A DNA stretch of 17,522 nt. Origin: a bacterium. Its GTDB lineage: Bacteria > Hydrogenedentota > Hydrogenedentia > Hydrogenedentiales > SLHB01. Positions within the stretch are counted from its first letter, which is position 1. Each line of letters begins with the position of its first letter. The notes under the pieces are model-generated. The model did no database searches, was not told the origin of the DNA, and saw only the letters and a program-made list of their open reading frames with translations. The translations under genes were made by a program, and so were the position numbers. The DNA lies in assembly GCA_024231375.1 (NCBI GenBank), contig JAAEQP010001784.1:1-17522 (forward strand), in the 5' to 3' direction. Below, in pieces: positions 8,131 through 17,060 of this stretch.

Positions 8131-10626
8131 ATGGTTTCGCCGGCCAGCCGACCGACGATCCAGACCGCTGCCCTGATTCTCTCCGTTGCGCTTGCTGCCG
8201 TTCTTGCCGGATGCGGTGGCAGCGAATCTCTTTCGCCCGACAAGATTGCTCTCGATGAGCATGCGTCCGGCGACAATCAGTGCGGGTTGCACAGCCAAGT
8301 TCTGCGCGACCCCATCCGCGTCATGGTGTTCGGACCACAGCAACCCGGGCTTCTGGGTGGCAAGGGCGGACGGCGTCCCATTCCCGGCGTCGATGTCACA
8401 TTCACCGTCGAGAACCCCGAATGCGGCACGGTATTCGAAGAGTCCCAGAGCCCGTCACTGACCGTTGCCACCGACAAGGGCGGCGCCGCGTCCGCCGAGG
8501 TTCATCTCGGCAACCGTTCGGGCGACGTCAACATCTCTGCATCTTTCGATGACGAAGGCAATACCAAGTCCGTCGATCTGCGCCTGGTGTCAGGTATGGA
8601 ACTGATCGGGGCCGATCTCGAAGGGCCTACCGAAGGCACCATTCCCGAATTCGGTCTGCGGCTCCAAGATCCAGATGGCACGCCCGTTGCCGGTGTGCCA
8701 GTGTACTTCCGGATCGAGGGAGACGGCCAGAAATCCGCGGTGGGTGGCAAAGAACTCCTGAAGATTCTTACCGATGAAGAGGGACAGGCGCTCACATCCT
8801 GGAAGCTCGGCAAGAAGGTTCAGCAGTATTTCGTGTCCGCCGAAGTCGTGGACCGGCGCACGGGCATCCCCGAGGACTACCGCTACCAGGGCCGCGCCAT
8901 CGAGTTTGTGGCGATGGCCGTTGACAAGAAAGCCATGGCCGTTCAGTTGCTTGGCGGCCTGGCGGTATTCATTCTGGGCATGAAATGGATGTCCAACGGT
9001 CTTCGGCGGATGGCCGACCGGCGTTTGAAGGCGATTCTCCAGGCCATGACCCGCAACCGGTTCATGTCTGCAGGCGTAGGAGCCGGACTGACCGCGCTGG
9101 TCCAATCATCGTCCGCCACGACCGTCATGACCGTAGGCTTCGTGAACGCGGGCCTCATCACCCTCACCCAAGCCATCGGTGTGGTGTACGGCGCCAACAT
9201 CGGTACCACCATCACGGCGCAGATTATCGCGTTCAAACTGAACGAACTCGCCTACCCGGCCATCGCCCTGGGCCTCATCATGTCGGCCCTGGCCAAACGG
9301 GCCTGGATGAAGTCGCTGGGCGAGGCCATCCTTGGATTCGGGCTCTTGTTCCTCGGCATGACCACCATGTCGAGTATCCTCAAGCCTCTGCAGCACAGCC
9401 CCGAGTTTCAGAGCCTGTTCCAACTATTCGACTGTTCCCCGGTCGACGGAGGCGGCGTCCGAGCTTTGCCTGCGCTGATGTGTATTCTGATGGGGACCGT
9501 GGCGACGGTGGTCATCCAATCCAGTTCGGCGACCGTAGGTCTGGTGCTGGCCTTGTCGGGACAAGGGCTCCTGGGCTTCTACACAGCCGTACCCCTCGTG
9601 CTGGGCGACAACATTGGAACGACCATCACCGCGGTGTTCGCTTCCCTCGGCGCGAACCGAAACGCCAAGCGCGCCGCTTGCGCCCACGCCATGTTCAACG
9701 TCCTCGGGGCGGCCTACATGTACATTCTGCTGTTCGTTCCGCTGTGGAACGGACAACCACTGTTCCTTGGGTTCATCGATTGGATCACGCCGGGCGACGT
9801 GTTTGCCTCGTCATCCGAGAACCTGGTGCGCCACGTGGCCAATGCGCACACCTCGTTCAACGTGATGAACTGTGTCCTGTTCCTTCCCTTCGTCGGGACC
9901 ATGGCCAAGATCTGCAAGCGAATCATCCCGCTCACCGAGGCCGACGAAGAGCAGGTGCTCGAGTATCTCGAACCGCGCCTTCTTGAGGCCCCCACGATCG
10001 CAATTGAACAGGCCATCAAGGAAGTGGCCTACATGGTCCGGCGAGCCCAGAAATCTATCAACGAAGGCTGCGCCTTCTTCCACAACGGCGCCCGTGACCT
10101 CGAGAACAAGATCCAGGCGCGCGAGGACTTGATCGACCGGCTCCAATCCGAGATCACGGCGTATCTGGTGGAACTCTCGCGAAAGGACCTCACCCCTGAG
10201 GAGGCGACCCTGATACCGGCCCTGATTCACGCGGTGAACGACGCCGAACGTATCGGCGACCATTCGGAGAACCTGCTCGAACTCACGTACCTGAAGCGCG
10301 AGGGCAAGTACACCTTTTCCGAAGATGCGGTGGCCGATCTGACCGAACTGGAAGACTTGCTCGGTCAGCAGTTCGAGGCGACCATCTCATCCCTGATTGA
10401 CGGCGACCCGAGCCAGGTTGACCGCGTGCTGAAAACTGAGGATGCCATTACCGAACTCATGGCCCGCGCCGCCGACGCCCATGTGAAGCGCCTCGAACAC
10501 GATAGGTGCAGTGTCCAGGCCGGTGTAATCTTCCTCGATTTGCTCGCCCACCTCGAACGCGTGGGCGATCACCTCGTGAATATCGCGGAGCGGGCCGGAA
10601 GAATCATTCAGATAACGTCCGAATAG
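8131..10626 (+). CDS. Lipobox/Ig-like/Na-Pi cotransporter/PhoU fusion protein, copy 1
   Basis: An 831-residue membrane protein. Order: signal peptide with lipobox LAGC (Cys28); two Ig/Big-type modules (about 60-145 and 155-260, each with a 'PxxGVxVxF...TDxxGxA' pattern); the Na/Pi cotransporter core (about 268-600) with the family's inverted-repeat motifs QSSSATT (325-331), GANIGTT (354-360), QSSSATVG (463-470) and GDNIGTT (492-498); and a PhoU-like helical tail (about 610-831) with two metal-site helices containing ERIGDH (706-711) and ERVGDH (809-814). It should import phosphate with sodium, with the N-terminal domain outside and PhoU in the cytoplasm. ATG follows AGGAG at 6 nt. A close paralogue begins 21 bp downstream. 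Phosphate specificity is family knowledge, not shown here. Confidence 0.9.
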   Translation: MVSPASRPTIQTAALILSVALAAVLAGCGGSESLSPDKIALDEHASGDNQCGLHSQVLRDPIRVMVFGPQQPGLLGGKGGRRPIPGVDVTFTVENPECGTVFEESQSPSLTVATDKGGAASAEVHLGNRSGDVNISASFDDEGNTKSVDLRLVSGMELIGADLEGPTEGTIPEFGLRLQDPDGTPVAGVPVYFRIEGDGQKSAVGGKELLKILTDEEGQALTSWKLGKKVQQYFVSAEVVDRRTGIPEDYRYQGRAIEFVAMAVDKKAMAVQLLGGLAVFILGMKWMSNGLRRMADRRLKAILQAMTRNRFMSAGVGAGLTALVQSSSATTVMTVGFVNAGLITLTQAIGVVYGANIGTTITAQIIAFKLNELAYPAIALGLIMSALAKRAWMKSLGEAILGFGLLFLGMTTMSSILKPLQHSPEFQSLFQLFDCSPVDGGGVRALPALMCILMGTVATVVIQSSSATVGLVLALSGQGLLGFYTAVPLVLGDNIGTTITAVFASLGANRNAKRAACAHAMFNVLGAAYMYILLFVPLWNGQPLFLGFIDWITPGDVFASSSENLVRHVANAHTSFNVMNCVLFLPFVGTMAKICKRIIPLTEADEEQVLEYLEPRLLEAPTIAIEQAIKEVAYMVRRAQKSINEGCAFFHNGARDLENKIQAREDLIDRLQSEITAYLVELSRKDLTPEEATLIPALIHAVNDAERIGDHSENLLELTYLKREGKYTFSEDAVADLTELEDLLGQQFEATISSLIDGDPSQVDRVLKTEDAITELMARAADAHVKRLEHDRCSVQAGVIFLDLLAHLERVGDHLVNIAERAGRIIQITSE

Positions 10627-10647
10627 GTAACAGTAGCAGGAGTCATC

Positions 10648-13149
10648 ATGCAGTTCAGGCCGTTTAGAGGCACACGGAGGCACGTGTGCGGGATTGTCGT
10701 TGTCGCAGCACTGCTGGTCTCGCTGACCGGCTGTTCAGGGAAGGTCCCTCCCAAGCCGGACCGTGTCTCGCTCTTCCCCCATGCTTCCGGCAACGACCAG
10801 TGTGGCATGTACGGTCAAGAATTGGCCAAACCCCTTCAGGCGGTCGTCGAAGGCGCACGTGAGCGCGGCATGCTCGGCGGCAAGGGATCCCGCCGGTCAT
10901 GTCCGGGAATCGAAGTCCGGTTCCGAGTGGTTGAGCCCGCCCACGGGGCGGTCTTCGCAGATAACGGACTTCCTGAGTACGTCGCGTCGACGAACGAAGC
11001 AGGCGTGGCTGCCGCGCGCCTGATCTTGGGAGAACTTCCCGGTGACGTGAACGTAGTTGCGTCCGCGGTGGACGTGCCCGAGCCGAACAATCGCGTCACC
11101 TTCCGCGCGCGCACCGGTGTCGAACTCATTGGCGCCGGTCTTGAAGGACCGACCGGCGGAGTGATAGACGCCTTCGGCGTGCGTCTGCAAGATCCCTCCG
11201 GGGCGCCCAGTGAAGGCGTCCGGGTCGCCTTCCGCGTACTGGGCGACGCCCACGGGGCCAAAGTGGGCGGGCGCGACGAGATCGAGGTCGCCACGGACAG
11301 CGAAGGGCGTGCCGTGGTGCCATGGCGTCTGGGCGACGACGTCCAAGTCTACTCCGCATCCGTCGAGATCGTCGACGACCGTCCTTCCGTCCCGGTGGGG
11401 CAACGATACCGGGGACGATCCATCGAGTTTCGTGCCATGGCCACAGACAAGCTTCGGATGGTCATCGATCTGATGGGCGGTCTGGCGCTGTTCATTCTCG
11501 GTATGCGCTGGATGTCGGGCGGTTTGCGCCGCATGGCGGACCGCCGCCTGAAATCCATCCTCCAAACGGTCACCCGAAACCGTGTCTTGGGATCCATGGT
11601 CGGCGCGGGCCTGACGGCCGTCGTCCAGTCGTCGAGTGCGACCACCGTGATGGCTGTCGGCTTCGTGAACGCGGGGTTGCTGACGCTGCACCAGTCCATC
11701 GGCGTCATCTACGGAGCCAGCGTAGGCACCACCATCACCGCGCAGATCATCGCGTTCAAGCTGAACACCTTGGCGTTTCCGGCCATCGCCATCGGCCTCA
11801 TCATGTCGGCCGCGTCGAAACGGGTTTGGGTCAAGTCTCTCGGGGAAGCGGTGCTCGGGTTCGGCCTGCTGTTCCTCGGTCTGACCCTCATGGCGGACGT
11901 GTTGAAGCCCTTGCGCCATAGTCCCGAGTTCCAGACTTGGTTCCAGATGTTCGACTGCTCGCCCGAGCCGGGGGGCCTTATCAAGGCATGGCCTGCCTTC
12001 ATGTGCATCCTGATCGGTACGTTCACGACGGTCATTGTGCAATCCAGTTCCGCGACGGTCGGGTTGGTTCTCGTCTTGGCGAGTCAGGGGCTTGTGGGTT
12101 TCCATACGGCCGTACCGCTCGTGCTTGGCGACAATATCGGCACTACCATTACCGCGATCTTGGCCTCGCTTGGCACGAATCGTAACGCGAAGCGCGCCGC
12201 GTTGGCCCATGCGCTGTTCAAGATATTCGGCGCCGCCTATATGTACGTGTTCCTATTCATCCCATTATGGAACGGACATCCCATATTCCTTGGATTCATC
12301 GACTACATTACGCCCGGTGACGTGTTTGCGCCCGTTCCCGTCGATGTTCAGCGCCACATCGCCAACGCCCATACTGCATTCAACGTGATCAACCTTCTCC
12401 TCTTCTTGCCTTTCGTGGGGGCGATGGAACGGCTGTGCCGAAAGATCATCCCCGTGACGGCCGCCGACCAAGAGCGCATTTTGGAGTATCTCGAGCCCCA
12501 CCTTTTGCAGGCGCCGTCCATCGCGCTTCAGCAGTCCGTCAAGGAAGTGGCCTACATGGTGAAACGAGCGCAGAAGTCCATTAACGAGGCGTGCGCCTTC
12601 TTCCTCAACGGGTCCACCGATCTGGAAGACAAGATCCTGGCCCGCGAGGAGTTGATCGACCGGCTCCAGTCCGAGATCACCGCGTACCTGGTGGATCTCT
12701 CGCGGCGCGATCTGTCGCCCGAGGAGGCCACCCTGCTACCTGCGCTCATCCATGCCGTCAACGATGCGGAACGGATTGGCGATCACTCCGAGAATCTGCT
12801 CGAGTTGGCGCACCTCAAGAAAGACGGCAAGTTCACGCTGTCGCACGACGCGGTCGACCATGTGAAACGACTGGAAGAACTGCTCAACCGTCAGTTCGAC
12901 GCGACGCTCCTTTCCCTGACCGACGGAGGGGGCGAGCACGTGGACGAGGTCCTTGAGGCCGAGGAACAGGTCACGACCCTCATGGCCGAAGCGGCCGAGG
13001 CGCATGTGTTGCGCCTTGAGGCGGGGCAGTGCAGTGTGCAGGCGGGCGTGATCTTCCTCGACGTCATGGCCCATCTCGAGCGCGTGGGGGACCACCTCAC
13101 CAACATCGCCGAGCGCGCCGGCCGCGTTACCCAAGTGACCCAACCGTAG
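10648..13149 (+). CDS. Lipobox/Ig-like/Na-Pi cotransporter/PhoU fusion protein, copy 2
   Basis: An 833-residue paralogue of the preceding gene, collinear along its whole length. Lipobox LTGC gives Cys29. Two Ig-like modules follow (about 62-150 and 157-262), then the membrane core with QSSSATT (327-333), GASVGTT (356-362) and QSSSATVG (465-472), then the PhoU-like tail with ERIGDH and ERVGDH helices near 708 and 811. By eye the membrane core and PhoU tail are much more alike between copies than the exported modules. The exported parts share the block HASG-x-x-QCG and LLGGKG/MLGGKG. One loop differs notably: GANIGTT in copy 1 is GASVGTT here. AGGAG precedes the ATG. The 21-bp gap suggests one transcript. 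It converges on the flippase-phosphatase gene with 45 bp between; I see no clear terminator there. Confidence 0.9.
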   Translation: MQFRPFRGTRRHVCGIVVVAALLVSLTGCSGKVPPKPDRVSLFPHASGNDQCGMYGQELAKPLQAVVEGARERGMLGGKGSRRSCPGIEVRFRVVEPAHGAVFADNGLPEYVASTNEAGVAAARLILGELPGDVNVVASAVDVPEPNNRVTFRARTGVELIGAGLEGPTGGVIDAFGVRLQDPSGAPSEGVRVAFRVLGDAHGAKVGGRDEIEVATDSEGRAVVPWRLGDDVQVYSASVEIVDDRPSVPVGQRYRGRSIEFRAMATDKLRMVIDLMGGLALFILGMRWMSGGLRRMADRRLKSILQTVTRNRVLGSMVGAGLTAVVQSSSATTVMAVGFVNAGLLTLHQSIGVIYGASVGTTITAQIIAFKLNTLAFPAIAIGLIMSAASKRVWVKSLGEAVLGFGLLFLGLTLMADVLKPLRHSPEFQTWFQMFDCSPEPGGLIKAWPAFMCILIGTFTTVIVQSSSATVGLVLVLASQGLVGFHTAVPLVLGDNIGTTITAILASLGTNRNAKRAALAHALFKIFGAAYMYVFLFIPLWNGHPIFLGFIDYITPGDVFAPVPVDVQRHIANAHTAFNVINLLLFLPFVGAMERLCRKIIPVTAADQERILEYLEPHLLQAPSIALQQSVKEVAYMVKRAQKSINEACAFFLNGSTDLEDKILAREELIDRLQSEITAYLVDLSRRDLSPEEATLLPALIHAVNDAERIGDHSENLLELAHLKKDGKFTLSHDAVDHVKRLEELLNRQFDATLLSLTDGGGEHVDEVLEAEEQVTTLMAEAAEAHVLRLEAGQCSVQAGVIFLDVMAHLERVGDHLTNIAERAGRVTQVTQP

Positions 13150-13194
13150 CGGGCCGTTCCGGGACGAGATACTGGTAGCCGACAGCCTGCCCTT

Positions 13195-16100
13195 CTACAA
13201 GTCGCTCGGCAACTCCGATGCGTCGGATGCGTCCTCCGGTTTGGTCTCCGCCTCGGCATCGTCGCCGACGTAGCCGAGCGCCTTCAGCCGTTGGAGGTCC
13301 TCGGCGGTGCCTTGCATGAGTTGGGGTTCGGCGGCGCCTTCCTCGATGAACTGCATCACGTCGTCGAGAAGGGCTCCCAACGTTGCTTCTTCGAGCAGGC
13401 CTTCGCCTGCGACGTTCTTCTGCTCCGTCGGGTCGGCCGAGAGATCGTAGAATTCCACGGGCTCAAGGTCGCGCCGGTTGTCCTCGTTCGCGCGGATGAG
13501 TTTGTGCGTGTGGGTGCGGGTCGCCTCCAACACGTTTCCTTCGAAATCGTTCTCCGCGTACACGTAGCCGGGATGCTCGGTGGCCAACGCGCCGTCGATC
13601 GACATGAGCACGCTCCCGGGCATCGCTTCGTCCTGCATGAGCCCGCCGAAGTGGAGCAGCGTCGGGGCGAGGTCGATATGCCGCGCGAACGCGCCAAACT
13701 CGCCACCTGCCGCGGCCTTCTTGGGCAGTTTCACCACCAGCGGCACGCGAATCAGTTCGTCGTAAAGCGTCGTCCCGTGCCACCATCCTTCATGATCGTA
13801 GAACTCCTCGCCATGGTCGGAGGTGAAAACCACCACCGCGTCGTCGTACATCCCGAGGTCGGCAAGCCCCTTCAGGAGGCCGCCGATATGCCTGTCCATG
13901 TACTCGACCTCGAGGTCGTAGGCCTTGAGCATCGGTTCGAGGTGTTCGGGAGCCGGAGACTCCATATCACGGCGTGCGTAACCCACTCCGGGATTCTCCC
14001 AGTCCATGAAGGGATCGTGCGTGTCCATGTAATGGACGAACAGCATGAACGGTCGATCCTTGGGGGCATCGTTTTCAATCCATTCGAGGGCGTCGCGCGT
14101 GACCGCCTCGGCCGGATGATAGAAGTCCGTGACCTTGAGGCCCCCAAACAAGATGCCTCTGAGGAATCCGGGCGTCTTCTTGGCAACCATGCCCGGCACG
14201 CGGCGGAGTCCCTCATAGATGCTGAGCTTCGCGCCCGACGGCGACGCCCAGAACACCAAGTTGGGCTCCAGATATGTGTAGTCGGCGAATCCCTGCTGGA
14301 AGTTGTAGGTGGGTGCAATGTTCGGGTTGTTCGCAAAGGCTTTCGTGTAGTAGCCGCCCTCGACCATGATCTCAGGAAACGTGACGACCTCGTCGGGCAG
14401 TCCCGTCGCCTTGCTGACTGCCGTGTGGGACCGAGGGTAGCGGCCCGAGAAGATGGTGCCGAATGCGGGCTTGGTCCACGATGCCTGCGAGAACATTTCG
14501 CTGAACAGGATCCCGTCGCCGCGCAACATGTCCATGCTGGGCGTCTTGGCCTTCGCGTCCTCCGAGTACATGGAGAACGCGTCGGCCCGGCAGGCATCCG
14601 CCACGATGAAGATGATGTTGGGTCCCGTGGCCTTCGCGTCTGACAGTGCAGCGCCCGGATGGGGTGCCGGTTGCACCGTCTTCGAAGCGACCACGCCGCT
14701 CAGCATCAGGACAAGGAAGGCGGCCAAGCCCGCGCTTACGGCATGCTTGCGCGTGCCGCGGACGCGTCCCACCACTACCGAGGCGATGCCCGCCGTCACA
14801 GCGAAGACCGCGGCTGCCACCAGGGCGATTTTCACGATATCACCCACGGGCGGTATGTGTTGACCATGGATGTCGCGGTAGACGCGCCACCCTCCGATGA
14901 CCAGAGTGCCCATGCCCAGGGAGCCGCCCAGGCACAGTCCAAACGTGGCACCCGGCTTCGGGAACCGGTCAAACAGGAGATACAGGAAGGCCAACCCCCC
15001 CGCAATGCCTAGTCCGGCGCCGGTGAAGGCCAGCCCATACATCAACGGACCCCACCAGAATGCAGCATATTCCTCAAGACCCCCCAAGAGCCGCACGACC
15101 CATGTCGTCTCCGCTAGACCAATCACGGCGCCCGCGATCAGGCCCGCCAGGACCCCGGCAAGTACGCAGTTGATGAGCCGGTTCCGGTACCTGGCGACTT
15201 CCTCCGGAGCAAGGTGAACGCGCGACTCAGCTTCCGCCTCCGCGGCCACACGGCGCGCATCGGCCAGTTCCGCTTGCACTTCGTCCTTGTCCGGGCGGGA
15301 GCGCAGCAGGAAGATGGGCAGGCCGATAAGGAATGGCACGAGCTCGCCGACCCACCAGCCCAGGTGAGCGATCAGGAACGCCTTCAGTTCGCCGCTCTTG
15401 GAGCCCAGCACGGAGATGAACACGATCTCGCGGATACCCTCGCCGCCAACCGTCGGCCCCAGGACCGTGCCCCAGATCATCAAGGGGCTTGTGAAGAAGA
15501 TGTCGAAGATCGTCGTGTTCTCCGCGCGGATCGCCGTCATGGTGCCGAAGTACATCAGGCATGTGCCCACATGCACCAGCACGCCGAATACCACCGCGAG
15601 GAGAAGTGACTTCCTGTTGCCGCTGTAGGCCGTCGCGGCCGCGCCCAGCTTGTCGAGCTTGTTGCGGATGGCTGGCGGTGTCGGAATGGCCGCCACCACA
15701 ATCTGGATTACGCGTGGGTTCAGCAGCGTCAGGAACGACACGACCACCAACCCGCCGAATACCGTCATGGACAGAATCAGCATCGGGATGTTGAAGTTCA
15801 GGAGGTGATAGCCGAGGGGGAAGGTAATGAGAACCAACAGTGTCATGGCGATGATGCCGATGAGCTTCTCGATGGCGATGACCGTGGTCGACTTGATGAC
15901 TTCGCCCGTGTAGCGTGCGGAGTCATAGAGCCGGTACCCGTCAAGTCCAAGCGTGCCCGGAAGAAAGATACCGATTGTGCGGCCGATGAACCAGCTCTGC
16001 ACCATGTACCAGAACGGCATCTTGAGTCCTTGGCCCTGCAACAGCAACCGCCAACGCAGCACGCCCGCCAGCATCCCCGCCAGTTTCACGATCGCCGCGA

Positions 16101-16281
16101 ATCCCAGCCAGAACGCCACGTTGCGCGCGTCGGCCTGGCGGATTTCGTCGATGAGCTTGCCCGGCGTGATGGCGCCAAAGAGGTCGGCACGCAGCCCGAA
16201 GGTCTGGGGGCGGAAGAGGAGCACGAAGAGCCCCACGGTAATGAGCAGCTTGATCCCGAAGATGATCGCTTTCTTCTGCAC
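13195..16281 (-). CDS. Flippase (MprF/UPF0104-like) fused to sulfatase-like alkaline-phosphatase-superfamily domain
   Basis: A 1028-residue membrane protein. Residues 1-330 form an LPG-synthase-TM/UPF0104 domain: several spans, the motif 'FLPGTLGLDGYRLY' (about 106-119) and 'GGEGIREIVFISVLG' (279-293). A hydrophilic Ala/Glu linker follows, then about four or five more spans (365-535), then a large exported sulfatase-like domain. Its metal sites are visible: 'VADACRAD' (560-567) and TSDHGEE (820-826). The nucleophile site 'SWTKPAFGTIFSG' has Thr603 where sulfatases have Cys/Ser, and lacks the Arg of C-x-P-x-R, so formylglycine formation is not expected; Thr is the nucleophile in LtaS/EptA-type transferases. 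GTG 16281 is chosen because AAGGAG lies 6 nt upstream; ATG 16344 has no ribosome site. Role inferred: flipping and head-group modification or hydrolysis of an envelope lipid or glycan. Confidence 0.85.
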   Translation of the reverse strand: MQKKAIIFGIKLLITVGLFVLLFRPQTFGLRADLFGAITPGKLIDEIRQADARNVAFWLGFAAIVKLAGMLAGVLRWRLLLQGQGLKMPFWYMVQSWFIGRTIGIFLPGTLGLDGYRLYDSARYTGEVIKSTTVIAIEKLIGIIAMTLLVLITFPLGYHLLNFNIPMLILSMTVFGGLVVVSFLTLLNPRVIQIVVAAIPTPPAIRNKLDKLGAAATAYSGNRKSLLLAVVFGVLVHVGTCLMYFGTMTAIRAENTTIFDIFFTSPLMIWGTVLGPTVGGEGIREIVFISVLGSKSGELKAFLIAHLGWWVGELVPFLIGLPIFLLRSRPDKDEVQAELADARRVAAEAEAESRVHLAPEEVARYRNRLINCVLAGVLAGLIAGAVIGLAETTWVVRLLGGLEEYAAFWWGPLMYGLAFTGAGLGIAGGLAFLYLLFDRFPKPGATFGLCLGGSLGMGTLVIGGWRVYRDIHGQHIPPVGDIVKIALVAAAVFAVTAGIASVVVGRVRGTRKHAVSAGLAAFLVLMLSGVVASKTVQPAPHPGAALSDAKATGPNIIFIVADACRADAFSMYSEDAKAKTPSMDMLRGDGILFSEMFSQASWTKPAFGTIFSGRYPRSHTAVSKATGLPDEVVTFPEIMVEGGYYTKAFANNPNIAPTYNFQQGFADYTYLEPNLVFWASPSGAKLSIYEGLRRVPGMVAKKTPGFLRGILFGGLKVTDFYHPAEAVTRDALEWIENDAPKDRPFMLFVHYMDTHDPFMDWENPGVGYARRDMESPAPEHLEPMLKAYDLEVEYMDRHIGGLLKGLADLGMYDDAVVVFTSDHGEEFYDHEGWWHGTTLYDELIRVPLVVKLPKKAAAGGEFGAFARHIDLAPTLLHFGGLMQDEAMPGSVLMSIDGALATEHPGYVYAENDFEGNVLEATRTHTHKLIRANEDNRRDLEPVEFYDLSADPTEQKNVAGEGLLEEATLGALLDDVMQFIEEGAAEPQLMQGTAEDLQRLKALGYVGDDAEAETKPEDASDASELPSDL

Positions 16282-16359
16282 GGAGAACTCCTTGAGCCGT
16301 ATACCACCCGCACGCCGCATCCGGAGCGGCATGCAATCACCCAACGTACGCCGTCTTCC

Positions 16360-16388
16360 AGTCTATCAGCGTCACAGGTGCAGTTCAA
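16360..16388 (-). promoter_or_regulatory. Putative promoter of the flippase-phosphatase gene
   Basis: Minus-strand TTGAAC (16388-16383), a 17-nt spacer and TAGACT (16365-16360). The predicted transcript would begin near 16353, giving an approximately 70-nt leader to the GTG start and only about 9 nt to the rejected ATG at 16344, which also favours the GTG. Confidence 0.4.
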
Positions 16389-16457
16389 CGCGACGTCTGC
16401 TTGGAACGGGATCGCGGGGCGGAATAGCGCATTCTGATAATTATGCATCATGTGAGG

Positions 16458-16488
16458 TTGACAGAGGCTAGCATGCCGGGTGTATAGT
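16458..16488 (+). promoter_or_regulatory. Strong sigma70-like promoter of the small-peptide operon
   Basis: A perfect TTGACA (16458-16463) is followed by TATAGT (16483-16488, 5/6) at 19 nt, or by the overlapping TGTATA (16481-16486) at 17 nt. It is the best promoter match in the window and points at the two small genes, the first of which begins about 310 nt downstream. Confidence 0.6.
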
Positions 16489-16494
16489 GTACGT

Positions 16495-16805
16495 GGACCA
16501 ATGAGCCGGGGGATGGGGTAGAGTCCTTGTCCATAATGGCTTGTTGAGCGGGACGCGGTTGCGCGGCCTATTCGCCACGTGTCAGACTACTGTTGACATT
16601 GCCAGTGCGCTTCGAGGCGGGAGCCCGGTAACGTTCGGGCGGTTCGCCGTTAATGGTAAGTAATGGATAGATGTGCTCATCTGTCCGGTAGTGCGCGAGG
16701 CAAGGCGAGTTTGAGGGGGCGTCTCCGAATCGAACGGTGAGGCAGACGGCCGATTCCCCGCGACTTTGGGGAAGTGGAAACGTGACGCAACGAAAGGAAA
16801 TCACT
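16495..16805 (+). other. Long structured 5' leader of the small-peptide operon
   Basis: About 310 nt between the predicted transcription start and the first peptide ATG. Hairpins seen: GCCCG/CGGGC (16623-16640); a 9-bp stem with one G-T pair, GGATAGATG/CATCTGTCC, loop TGCT (16665-16686); and TTCCCC/GGGGAA with an 8-nt loop (16754-16773), ending 19 nt before the AAAGGA ribosome site (16793-16798). A 25-codon frame (16663-16740, basic product) has only a weak ribosome site; it might be a leader peptide. No known riboswitch consensus is recognised. Confidence 0.45.
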
Positions 16806-17030
16806 ATGACGAGCAAGACCATGCACTGCGTGCCGGTTTCGCGGACCCCCGCGGCCGCACAGACATCGATGCAGGTGAAGATCGACTTTTTCACCAGCAT
16901 GGCGGACGTGATGTTCGGAGTTGGGGACTCATTCCTGTCGAACTTCACGGGGCTCATCGGGAATCTGACGGGATTCGCGACCTCGTTCTCGACGACGATC
17001 TCGAACTTCAAGGGCGGTGGAGCCGCATAG
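16806..17030 (+). CDS. Small peptide A, paralogue of peptide B; unknown family
   Basis: A 74-residue protein that I do not recognise. The ATG is 7 nt after AAAGGA (16793-16798). The same-frame GTG at 16737 is rejected because the ATG start puts His7-Cys8 in the same register as in peptide B. N-terminal part: HC (7-8), PVS (10-12), AQT (18-20), KxD (25-27), then DVMFG (34-38). From about 39 to 68 there is only one charge (Asp41), and the sequence is rich in Phe, Gly, Thr, Ser and Asn, including FLSNFTG and a GxxxG (GNLTG, 52-56). It ends KGGGAA. One Cys only. No signal peptide is evident. The shared front and divergent hydrophobic back recall a leader-core precursor, a bacteriocin or a membrane-active peptide; none of these is shown. 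Peptide B starts 65 bp downstream. Confidence 0.7.
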   Translation: MTSKTMHCVPVSRTPAAAQTSMQVKIDFFTSMADVMFGVGDSFLSNFTGLIGNLTGFATSFSTTISNFKGGGAA

Positions 17031-17060
17031 CGCACTGTCCGGTCGCTTGGCTGTTCACTG

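Noticed and set aside
13291..14643. 450-codon plus-strand frame inside the flippase-phosphatase gene
   Set aside because: The minus strand encodes conserved sulfatase-like motifs here; the plus frame shows none.
16593..16598. Second TTGACA upstream of the peptide genes
   Set aside because: No -10-like hexamer at 16-19 nt; the downstream sequence is GC-rich.
16730..16800. Passing resemblance of the leader 3' part (CCCCGCGACTTTGGGG) to cobalamin riboswitch elements
   Set aside because: Conserved blocks are missing or in the wrong order; the match is explained by a simple hairpin.
16737..16805. Upstream GTG start for peptide A, overlapping the 25-codon leader frame as GTGA
   Set aside because: ATG 16806 has a good ribosome site and aligns HC at residues 7-8 with peptide B; the extension has no counterpart there.
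16568..17035. 155-codon open frame on the minus strand over peptide gene A
   Set aside because: The plus-strand frame has a ribosome site, promoter, terminator and a paralogue next door; the minus frame has none of these.
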